Of a DNA stretch of 21,402 bases, positions 7,487 through 14,752 are shown piece by piece (position 1 is the stretch's first letter; every line of letters starts with the position of its first letter). Both the position numbers and the translations under genes were made by a program. This DNA is from TWA4 sp034086685 (GTDB lineage: Bacteria > Bacillota > Clostridia > Lachnospirales > Lachnospiraceae): contig JAXDZY010000120.1 in assembly GCA_034086685.1 (NCBI GenBank), positions 1 through 21,402 of the forward strand, read 5' to 3'. Below the pieces are notes generated by a model. That model was not told where the DNA came from. It saw only the letters and a program-made list of their open reading frames with translations, and made no database searches.

Positions 7487-9343
7487 TTACTGCATTCTGA
7501 TATACACAATCCACTCTGCCACCAGTAAAAGCAGCAGCAGAATCAACAGGTAATTTCTGATTTCCAGTGCCCCTGCCCGCAGCGCAGGTCCCGCTCCGTT
7601 ATCATCATCTTTTACCATACTTCCGGCAGATACAACGGAAGACTCCTGTTCCACAGGGAAATTCACAGCAAATTTCTGCTTCTTAACTTTTTTATCCTGC
7701 TCCTGTGACACTTCATAAATCCCCGGATCCGTTACCTGTACATAAGAACCGGCGGCTTTCAATGCTTCAACAGTCCGGGATATACCATCCGGTCCGGCTA
7801 ATATCAGTTCCGAACCTGCTGTGCTTCCATGCAGCATAATACTGTCACCTGCCGTATAAATATTTTTCTCCGTCAGCCCTCCATCCAGCAGATAATCGGC
7901 AAGCCCGGACATAAGCACAGGGAACTCTGCCTGAAGTCCCAGGTCTGTCTGATGCAGATCAAAACCAAGCACCGCGATCCTGTGCCCGTCATAAACTCCG
8001 TAAAAACCTGCCGATTCATCTCCCGCCTTCAGAAAACCGGTTCCCCAGCCCGGAACTTTATAAATCCTGGATTCATTTACTCCGAATTTACTGCCTGCTA
8101 TATAGAATGTAACCTCACTATCCACAAAGGTAAGCATTTTCCCCCGGACTTTTCCACAGTTTTTAAAGAAATCCTCATGTTCGCAGTTGATAAAAAGAAA
8201 ACTTCCCGAAGAAGGCAATTCCGCCGGCACGATTCCGTCAAAAATATACAGATCATATTCTCCTCCGGAATCACTTTCAGTAAGTGTCTGATCCGAAGTC
8301 CGATACAGTTCAATCCCTGATAAATTGGTAAACGCCTTTTCCACAAACAGATTCGATTCCGTCATCAGCAGCACCCGTCCGTTTTTTTCCTCATCTACAA
8401 TACAATATGCGGAATTATCCCCTGACAGATCATCCTTTTCATTCAATTCGGCCCTCAACACCTGCACGCCGTCAGCCTCTCCATCCTTATCCAGCTCAAA
8501 ATAAAGAGACTGACTTTCTCCTGCAGCCAATTCTGACGATGCAATATCCAGAAGTTTTTCTTCTCCCCGGACGTCGGTTCCATATAGATTGATCTCACTC
8601 ATCTGTATCTGTTCAGAATGATTGGTAACCTGTACCAGTACCATAAGCTGCCCGTTTTTTTCTGCATAACTGACAGTATCCACAGAAACATTTACCACAT
8701 CGCTGTAAAAAGACTCCACCGATGCTTTCATATCACCCATATCAAAGGCCGTATCCGTAAAAAAGACCGCTTCTGATCCTTCCGACTGGTTTACACAGGA
8801 TTGAACCAGACTTAACGATACAGACAGATTCCCTGCCAGACTGGTCTGCTCAATGGATCTGATCCGGTTTTTGGCCTCCGTTTTATCCCTGCTGCTGGAC
8901 AGGAGCAGAACTGCCTGCTGATTACAATTGATCACATGCAGAGTTGTTCCCATGGGCAAACTGTCCACATAATCGCAGGCAGCATCTTTTGCAGCCTCCA
9001 GCCGTGTCTGACCACCATTATGAGAAGCATCATAAAGTGTATCCATGCTGGCACTGCTGTCCAGGACCAGAATTACCTGTCCTTCCTCTTTTCCTGCAGA
9101 TTTCAGCCAGGGGCCCATTAAAGCAAAAATAAACAGGATTACCGTTGTAATCTGCAGAAACATCAAAAGATTCTTTTTCAGTTTTTCCCAGGGCTTTGTT
9201 GCCTCGATATTACGATAAACCTCCTGCCACAGCATAACAGAGGAGAATGACTGCTTTTTTGCTTCCTGCTTCAAAATATAAAGCAGGATAATAACCGGCA
9301 CCAGCACCAGAAGCACCAGCGGCCATAACGAACTGAAACCCAC
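7487..9343 (-). CDS. BatA-like membrane protein with a von Willebrand A domain
   Basis: A 618-residue protein with the BatA N-terminal double-transmembrane arrangement: helix 7-24, a cytoplasmic linker with PWEKLKKN, then helix 58-78. It continues into a vWA domain with MIDAS DSSAS at 95-99. A long extracytoplasmic beta-rich part follows, with an amidotransferase-like Rossmann segment around YDLYIFDG, and a last helix lies at about 595-614. The start is GTG, 1 nt after the stop of the DUF58 gene. The nearest AGAAAGGA is about 13 nt upstream, so translation is probably coupled. In known MoxR operons BatA-type proteins work with the MoxR ATPase and DUF58 protein at the membrane. The partner vWA protein lies directly downstream. 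Confidence 0.9.
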   Translation of the reverse strand: MGFSSLWPLVLLVLVPVIILLYILKQEAKKQSFSSVMLWQEVYRNIEATKPWEKLKKNLLMFLQITTVILFIFALMGPWLKSAGKEEGQVILVLDSSASMDTLYDASHNGGQTRLEAAKDAACDYVDSLPMGTTLHVINCNQQAVLLLSSSRDKTEAKNRIRSIEQTSLAGNLSVSLSLVQSCVNQSEGSEAVFFTDTAFDMGDMKASVESFYSDVVNVSVDTVSYAEKNGQLMVLVQVTNHSEQIQMSEINLYGTDVRGEEKLLDIASSELAAGESQSLYFELDKDGEADGVQVLRAELNEKDDLSGDNSAYCIVDEEKNGRVLLMTESNLFVEKAFTNLSGIELYRTSDQTLTESDSGGEYDLYIFDGIVPAELPSSGSFLFINCEHEDFFKNCGKVRGKMLTFVDSEVTFYIAGSKFGVNESRIYKVPGWGTGFLKAGDESAGFYGVYDGHRIAVLGFDLHQTDLGLQAEFPVLMSGLADYLLDGGLTEKNIYTAGDSIMLHGSTAGSELILAGPDGISRTVEALKAAGSYVQVTDPGIYEVSQEQDKKVKKQKFAVNFPVEQESSVVSAGSMVKDDDNGAGPALRAGALEIRNYLLILLLLLLVAEWIVYIRMQ

Positions 9344-9344
9344 T

Positions 9345-10217
9345 TTATCCGAAAATTCCTTTCTGTTTTAATGTCTGGAAAACCACTTTTTCCAGCTCTT
9401 CGTCCGCAATCACCTGCTGAAAGGCGCATCCGTAACGTTTTGCCAGCTTCTCAAGATCCCTTGTATGTTTCTTCAGCTCATCCTGATAAACACGCAAAGT
9501 CTGGCTGGTTACCGTTACCCGGACCTGTTCCCCCGTTTCCATATCTTCCAGCGCCAGCGTACCCTCTCCGTCAAACTCCGCTTCTTCTTTGGCAAGCACC
9601 TGTATCAGAAGAATCTCCTGCTTCTTAAAAGTCAGATAACGGATTGCCTCTTCCACACCTTTCGGATCCAGAAAATCCGATATGAATATACAGATACCTC
9701 TTCCTCCCGGACTCCAGTGTCTCACTGTCTCATTGATCCGTGTCTTCCCCTCAAACGAAACCTGTTCCAGTTCCATGAGAATACGCTGAAAACTGCCTCT
9801 TCCGATAACAGCCCCCTTTTTTCCCAGCTTTCCATCACTCATGGTCAGAATCTCCACCCTGTCAAGCTGCTTCAATGCAAGCCAGGCAAAGACTGCGGCC
9901 AGTCTCAGAGCCATTACCGATTTTCTTTCCTGTCCGAAATCCATGGAAGTACTGGTATCAAGAAAAATATGATAAAAGGCTTCCTTCTCTTCCATGAACT
10001 GTTTCACATATAATTTATCCAGACGTCCGTAAACATTCCAGTCAATCCGCCGGATATCATCCCCCGGCAGATATTCGCGAAAATCGGAAAATTCTACAGA
10101 AGAACCTTTGGCAGATGATTTCCTGCCTCCGCTCATCCCCTTATCCAGGCGGATATGCATGACCAGTTTCAGACGATTTAATCTTGCAAAAAATCCCGTA
10201 TCAAATAATTCACTCAT
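9345..10217 (-). CDS. DUF58 domain protein (MoxR-associated)
   Basis: A 290-residue soluble protein with the DUF58 signature: SVEFSDFREYLPGDDIRRIDW (about 40-60) followed by KLYVKQFMEEKE. A vWA-like core with a DTSTS metal site follows at 87-91, and ISDFLDP appears later. In MoxR operons this protein is always encoded next to the AAA+ ATPase and is taken to be its adaptor. Here it is 38 nt downstream of moxR and 1 nt upstream of the BatA-like gene. The ribosome binding site is weak (ACAGGT). Length is typical of the shorter DUF58 class that lacks N-terminal membrane helices. Confidence 0.92.
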   Translation of the reverse strand: MSELFDTGFFARLNRLKLVMHIRLDKGMSGGRKSSAKGSSVEFSDFREYLPGDDIRRIDWNVYGRLDKLYVKQFMEEKEAFYHIFLDTSTSMDFGQERKSVMALRLAAVFAWLALKQLDRVEILTMSDGKLGKKGAVIGRGSFQRILMELEQVSFEGKTRINETVRHWSPGGRGICIFISDFLDPKGVEEAIRYLTFKKQEILLIQVLAKEEAEFDGEGTLALEDMETGEQVRVTVTSQTLRVYQDELKKHTRDLEKLAKRYGCAFQQVIADEELEKVVFQTLKQKGIFG

Positions 10218-10255
10218 TTACAGTACCTGTTTTTCTGTATTCCATATATCTTCTG

Positions 10256-11248
10256 CTAAATCTGCCGTTTATCCAGTTCTCCCATGATCTCTGCAATAAT
10301 CTGATCTTCCGTTATCCCGTCAGCAATTGCCTCAAAATTGGTAATCAGTCTGTGACGAAGAGAAGGATATGCCACATAACGTACATCTTCAAAGGCCACA
10401 TTATAACGTCCTTCCATCATGGCTCTTGCTCTGGATGTTTTGATAATCGCCTGGGCAGCTCTGGGACTTGCACCCGCGGCCACATATCTGCGCACCACCT
10501 CGGGAGCCCCATCCACTTCAGGGTGAGTTGCCACTACCAGAGAAAGCGCATAATCCATAACCGCTTCCGATACGGGAATCTGATTAATAATCCGGCGCAT
10601 CTCCATAATTTCTTCCCCTGTAATCACATGGGAAAGCTGCGGCCTTGTACTTCCTGTGGTGATCTGAAGGATTTCCTTCAGTTCCTGTTTGCTCGGGAAA
10701 TCCACATGAAGTTTAAACAGAAAGCGGTCCAGCTGTGCCTCGGGCAGAGGATAGGTTCCTTCATTCTCAATAGGATTCTGAGTTGCCAGTACCAGAAAAG
10801 GCTGAGGCAGCTCATATGTCTTCCTTCCTGCCGTAACTGTTTTCTCCTGCATGGCCTCCAACAGTGCTGCCTGAGTCTTGGGAGTCGCACGGTTGATCTC
10901 ATCCGCCAGCACCAGCTGTGCAAAAACCGGTCCCGGCTCAAACTGAAATACATTGCGGTCTCCTTCTTTCAGAATCAGACTGGTACCGGTCACATCCGCC
11001 GGCATCAGATCAGGTGTAAACTGAATTCTGGAAAAACTCATCTGAAAAACTCTGGAAACAGCCTTCACCAGTTCTGTTTTGCCAAGCCCGGGTACACCCT
11101 CCAGAAGTACATTGCCATCCGACAAAATGGCAAGAATCGTCTGTCTGATGATATCCTTCTGCCCGATAATTGCTTTTCCGATCTCAGCCTCACACTGATT
11201 GATCTTCTCCACCATATCCTTTAACTGCTGTTCTCCGTTGATACTCAT
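10256..11248 (-). CDS. moxR: MoxR-family AAA+ ATPase
   Basis: A 330-residue AAA+ chaperone ATPase of the MoxR type. Visible motifs are Walker A GVPGLGKTE (51-59), Walker B LVLADEINRA (112-121), and ATQNPIENEGTYPLPEAQLDRF (about 155-176), which carries sensor 1 and the family fingerprint. A C-terminal lid follows with GASPRAAQA. MoxR proteins assemble as hexamers and are linked to activation or metal insertion of vWA-partnered complexes. The start has a good site (GGAAAGGG). It lies 22 nt after the coiled-coil membrane protein gene and just before DUF58, the order seen in many genomes. The client is not known here. Confidence 0.95.
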   Translation of the reverse strand: MSINGEQQLKDMVEKINQCEAEIGKAIIGQKDIIRQTILAILSDGNVLLEGVPGLGKTELVKAVSRVFQMSFSRIQFTPDLMPADVTGTSLILKEGDRNVFQFEPGPVFAQLVLADEINRATPKTQAALLEAMQEKTVTAGRKTYELPQPFLVLATQNPIENEGTYPLPEAQLDRFLFKLHVDFPSKQELKEILQITTGSTRPQLSHVITGEEIMEMRRIINQIPVSEAVMDYALSLVVATHPEVDGAPEVVRRYVAAGASPRAAQAIIKTSRARAMMEGRYNVAFEDVRYVAYPSLRHRLITNFEAIADGITEDQIIAEIMGELDKRQI

Positions 11249-11270
11249 AAATCTGCCCTTTCCATACTAT

Positions 11271-12845
11271 TTACTGATTCAGCTGCTCGAAATAAGATTT
11301 TACAATGTCCTGCACTCCTGCAGGGTAATCTGAACCACTGATCCGGGACATGGCCTGTCTGCTGTACTCGCTGATCACCTGCCCGTATTCCACGGAATTC
11401 CCCGACCATGTCAGAGAATCCCCGCCCTGCGTCACATAGGACGAGCCTTCATTCTGCCTTCCTGTCAGATTTTCATCATCGCCGGTTTCTCCGGGTACAT
11501 AGACCATCTCACCTTTATAGGTGATTTCCGATTCTTTTCCATTCTTACTTCCGTAATTCCATCCCGTTCCGGTCCCGCTGCCATTTCCATTGCCGGATCC
11601 GTTTCCACTGCCGCTTCCGTTTCCACTGCCATTTCCGTTTCCACTGCCGCTTCCGTTTCCACTGCCATTTCCGTTTCCGGTCCCATTTCCGCTTCCGGAA
11701 TTATTTCCGGAAGTGCCGGAATTGGAAGATCCTGACTGTCCGCTGCTGCCATTGGAAGCCAGCTGTGCTGCAGCTGTCTGTTTCAGGGCACTGACTGTTG
11801 CCTGAGCCGAAGCCAGCGTACTGCTTCCTGCAGCTCCTGAACCAATCTGAGACGCTGCCTGCTGAAGGCTCTGCGACAGCTGCTGATCTTCAGACAGCTT
11901 TGCCAGATCCTCCAGTGCTTTCTGCGCCGCTTCCAGATCTTCCCGGCTCATCTGACTCAGATCACCGGATTCCTGCAGTTTTTCCAGAAGTTCCCCGGCT
12001 TTTTGTGCAGCCTCCTCCAGCTTTGCCGCCAGCTGCTTTTCCTGATCACCTTCTGCTTTCCCCGCATCAGTAACTCCGTTTTTATCCGGATTCAATGCAA
12101 GTGAAAGATGATTCATCCTGTCCTTCAATGACTGATTGTCTGTCTTCTCCGATGCCTGATTCAGTTTATGTTCTGCCCTCTCAAGAGTCTTTTCCAGAGC
12201 TTCTTCAGAATCTGCCGTTTTCAGTTCTTCCCGGATTTCTTCCAGCAGCTGACTGTATTCCTGTATCTGTGTATCGGTCTGCTCCTCTTTTTTCAGCTCT
12301 TCCTGAACTTTTTCCACTTTTTCAATCTGCTCCTGAGCTTTTTCAGCAACCTGATGCATCTCTCCTGCCCTTGTTCTGGCCGGCGAGGGCAGGAGGCCGG
12401 TCACAGCCAGAAGAATGCATAGAACTCCCAGAAGACAGGGGCGTTTCCACGTAACTGCTAAAGGGATCCGTTTATGGATTTTCATATCCGACAGCTTCTC
12501 CCAGGCATCTTTTTTCTGCAGACTCGCAAAAAAACTGTCATCCCCTGCCAGCTCCAGCGCCGTTACTGTCCTTTCTTTAAGCCCTGTTTCATCCAGAATC
12601 ATAGCTGCCTTTCGGGCAGAAGGATAATGACACAAAGTCCAGATCACTGCCGCAGCAGCTCCCAAAGCCACAGCACCGGCGGCCCAGTAATGAACGCTGT
12701 ACCAGGGCACAAAATAAGATACCATTTCCAGAACTGCCCCCAGAAACACCCCTGCAGGCATACACCACAGCAGCGCATGCAGCAGCTGCTTTCCGAAAAT
12801 CCACAAACGCAGCCGGTTAACAAATTCTTTTATCCGCTGATCCAT
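11271..12845 (-). CDS. Membrane protein with coiled coil and Gly/Ser/Asn repeat (DUF4175-like)
   Basis: A 524-residue protein. Two membrane helices lie at about 21-46 and 51-72, then a short domain with DETGLKERTVTALEL, and a third helix at about 134-151. From about 160 to 340 it is rich in Glu/Lys/Gln/Ala heptads (strong coiled coil) and is likely extracytoplasmic. Residues about 368-430 are almost pure Gly, Ser and Asn, encoded by an 18-bp tandem repeat. The C-terminal 90 residues (VYVPGETGDDENL, then QVISEYSRQAM) form a conserved-looking tail. This architecture resembles DUF4175-type proteins that accompany MoxR/vWA genes, but I recognise it only by layout. The site GAGGA precedes the ATG, and the gap after the permease gene is 15 nt. 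It may be a surface scaffold or substrate of the MoxR system. Confidence 0.75.
   Translation of the reverse strand: MDQRIKEFVNRLRLWIFGKQLLHALLWCMPAGVFLGAVLEMVSYFVPWYSVHYWAAGAVALGAAAAVIWTLCHYPSARKAAMILDETGLKERTVTALELAGDDSFFASLQKKDAWEKLSDMKIHKRIPLAVTWKRPCLLGVLCILLAVTGLLPSPARTRAGEMHQVAEKAQEQIEKVEKVQEELKKEEQTDTQIQEYSQLLEEIREELKTADSEEALEKTLERAEHKLNQASEKTDNQSLKDRMNHLSLALNPDKNGVTDAGKAEGDQEKQLAAKLEEAAQKAGELLEKLQESGDLSQMSREDLEAAQKALEDLAKLSEDQQLSQSLQQAASQIGSGAAGSSTLASAQATVSALKQTAAAQLASNGSSGQSGSSNSGTSGNNSGSGNGTGNGNGSGNGSGSGNGNGSGNGSGSGNGSGNGNGSGTGTGWNYGSKNGKESEITYKGEMVYVPGETGDDENLTGRQNEGSSYVTQGGDSLTWSGNSVEYGQVISEYSRQAMSRISGSDYPAGVQDIVKSYFEQLNQ
11599..11706 (-). repeat. 18-bp tandem repeat, six units, within the Gly/Ser/Asn-rich segment
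   Basis: Six consecutive 18-bp units start at 11599, 11617, 11635, 11653, 11671 and 11689. Units 1 and 3 are identical, units 2 and 4 are identical, and the two forms differ only in GCTT versus ATTT at the unit end. This gives a 36-bp higher-order period. Units 5 and 6 are diverged. Each unit encodes six residues such as GSGSGN or GNGSGN, so copy-number change keeps frame. The pattern is that of a recent, still-mutable tandem duplication. Confidence 0.85.
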
Positions 12846-12860
12846 TTTTCCTCGTCCTGC

Positions 12861-13808
12861 TTATTTTTCTTTTTTCTGTTTTTTCTTTTTCACCTTTGTA
12901 TGTTTTTCCCTGCGTCTGACCGCATCGATCCTCCGGGCAGCCAGAATTACAAAGCCGAATCCGATAACCAGTGTAACTGCCATGCTGATCCAGGACCAAT
13001 ATGGGCACAGTTTCAGCAGACCGGAGGCAGGTTTTCCGAAAACTCCTGTGTAGGTAAGCACCATCTCTGCTCCGCTGCTTCCCGTATATGCCGTAAACAT
13101 GGCATCTGTAAAGCCTACCGCCGGATTCAGCAGCAATATGGCCGGAACCCAGCCCACATTGATTCCCGAATTCGGGAAAGTACCTGTGGATTCAAGAATC
13201 TGCTCATATCTCACATAATAATAAGCCATAACCGCCAGTATGGTACCCAGAAAAAATATCAGTTCCACAATCATACTCATGATAACGGATACAATGGTCC
13301 TTTTGTAAACCGAAGAACACCAGATCCCTATGGCACCGCTGAAAAATGCAATGCACATGATAGATACCATGAAAATCAGAAGATACTGCCATCGAATACC
13401 TCCGTACAGAAATGCAATCGCCATGGCAGGCAGGCTGCTGATTACAAACAGAAAAATATTGGACATGGCCGCAAACAGCTTTCCCATCACAATTGACATG
13501 GGGGAAACCGGAGCTGTCAGCATGATATCCAGAGTCTGCCTTTCCCGCTCCCCCGCAATGCTTCCCGCTGTCAGGACCGGAAGTATAATGCAGATCATCA
13601 CCAGCTGCATATAAGCCAGAATCATGAAAATAGAAGTAAGCGTTTCAAAATCAATACCGCCGTAATAATATCTGAAGCCGGTCAGGCTGTCCAGAGTAAC
13701 AAGTGCCGTCACAGACAGACAGCCGCTGTAAAACACCAGCGCCAGAGGAAATTTGATGCTGCGTGCTCCCAGCACCAGTTCCTTTTTCAAAATAGGATTC
13801 GCTCTCAT
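12861..13808 (-). CDS. ABC-2-type transporter permease (GldF-like)
   Basis: A 315-residue membrane protein with six hydrophobic segments. A conserved cytoplasmic motif follows the second (AGSIAGERERQTLDIMLTAP, about 82-101), typical of ABC-2 permeases such as GldF and NosY. The C-terminal tail is very Lys-rich (KKKKQKKEK), consistent with a cytoplasmic end. Its ATG overlaps the stop of the ATPase gene (ATGA at 13805-13808), and GAGGTGAGG provides the ribosome binding site. It forms the export-type channel with the ATPase encoded just upstream. The transported substrate is unknown. In gliding bacteria related GldF/GldA proteins serve envelope functions, but no gliding genes are present here. 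Confidence 0.9.
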   Translation of the reverse strand: MRANPILKKELVLGARSIKFPLALVFYSGCLSVTALVTLDSLTGFRYYYGGIDFETLTSIFMILAYMQLVMICIILPVLTAGSIAGERERQTLDIMLTAPVSPMSIVMGKLFAAMSNIFLFVISSLPAMAIAFLYGGIRWQYLLIFMVSIMCIAFFSGAIGIWCSSVYKRTIVSVIMSMIVELIFFLGTILAVMAYYYVRYEQILESTGTFPNSGINVGWVPAILLLNPAVGFTDAMFTAYTGSSGAEMVLTYTGVFGKPASGLLKLCPYWSWISMAVTLVIGFGFVILAARRIDAVRRREKHTKVKKKKQKKEK

Positions 13809-14752
13809 GATTCCTCACCTCCGTCTGCCGTTCCCTCCTCGCTGGTCAGTTCCAGGAACAGCGATTCCAGATTACCTTTTTCTTTATAATAACTTTCTAT
13901 CAGAATTTCCTGTGCCATAAGCCTCTGGAGAAGCCGTGCAGTATCCATATCATCACCTGTATAATCAGCCACCAGATAATCCTCCCTGACCGAAACACGC
14001 CGCGTATGGGGATCCTCTTTCAGTATCCGCACGGCATCCTCCTGACGGTCAAGCACACGTACATGAAGCGGTTTTGCATGCATGGCTTTCATCTGAATAT
14101 CTTCTACCGTTCCATGCATGATCAGCTGCCCTTTCTGCATAATACCGATGGTATCACACATATCCGCCAGCTCCGGCAGAATATGTGAACTGATAATAAT
14201 CGTCTTGCCCATGGAACCCAGATTCTTAAGAATCTCTTTCATCTCAAATCGGGCTCTGGGATCCAGGCCGGAAGCAGGTTCATCCAGAATCAGAAGCTCC
14301 GGATTATGAACCAGACTGCGGGCCAGGCAGAGACGCTGCTTCATGCCTCTGGACAGGCTGTCCACATAGGTATTGACTTTGTCGGAAAGATTTACCAGCT
14401 CCATCAGCTCCAGACATGTCGTTCTCGCCTTCTTTCCGGTAATCCCGTACATGGAAGCATAAAATTCCATATATTCAATAGCCTTCAGATTATCATAAAC
14501 CCCGAAGAAATCCGGCATATAACCGATCTTTCTCTTAATCTTCTTCCGGTTTTTGAAAGCATCCACACCGTCTATGGAAATACTTCCGCTGCTGGCTGCA
14601 AGGAGCCCTGCAGTAATTTTCATGGTAGTAGTCTTCCCTGCACCGTTATGCCCTACAAATCCGAAAATCTCCCCTTTATCGATATGAAGGTTCAGATCAT
14701 CCACCGCATAAAAAGAACCGAATTTTTTATATAAATGTTCAATATCAAGCAT
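13805..14752 (-). CDS. ABC transporter ATP-binding protein (CcmA/GldA class)
   Basis: A 315-residue ATPase for the ABC-2 permease downstream. Landmarks are Walker A GHNGAGKTT (34-42), signature LSRGMKQR (133-140), Walker B LLILDEP (153-159), D-loop SGLDP, and switch histidine in ISSHIL near 190. A C-terminal extension of about 100 residues is usual for this drug/envelope-export class. Its start shares one base with the stop of the upstream gene (TGATG), and its stop overlaps the permease start. All three are therefore translated as a coupled block ahead of the MoxR genes. Confidence 0.94.
   Translation of the reverse strand: MLDIEHLYKKFGSFYAVDDLNLHIDKGEIFGFVGHNGAGKTTTMKITAGLLAASSGSISIDGVDAFKNRKKIKRKIGYMPDFFGVYDNLKAIEYMEFYASMYGITGKKARTTCLELMELVNLSDKVNTYVDSLSRGMKQRLCLARSLVHNPELLILDEPASGLDPRARFEMKEILKNLGSMGKTIIISSHILPELADMCDTIGIMQKGQLIMHGTVEDIQMKAMHAKPLHVRVLDRQEDAVRILKEDPHTRRVSVREDYLVADYTGDDMDTARLLQRLMAQEILIESYYKEKGNLESLFLELTSEEGTADGGEES

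Noticed and set aside
10184..11224. Long + strand open frame of 346 codons
   Set aside because: It is the antisense shadow of the MoxR gene, with His/Cys/Arg-rich composition and no domain or ribosome binding site.
11599..11706. CRISPR array
   Set aside because: The repeats are contiguous 18-bp units without spacers and lie in frame inside a coding region.
12474..13496. Long + strand open frame of 340 codons
   Set aside because: It is antisense to the coiled-coil protein and ABC permease genes, has shadow-type composition, and spans the gap between two real genes.
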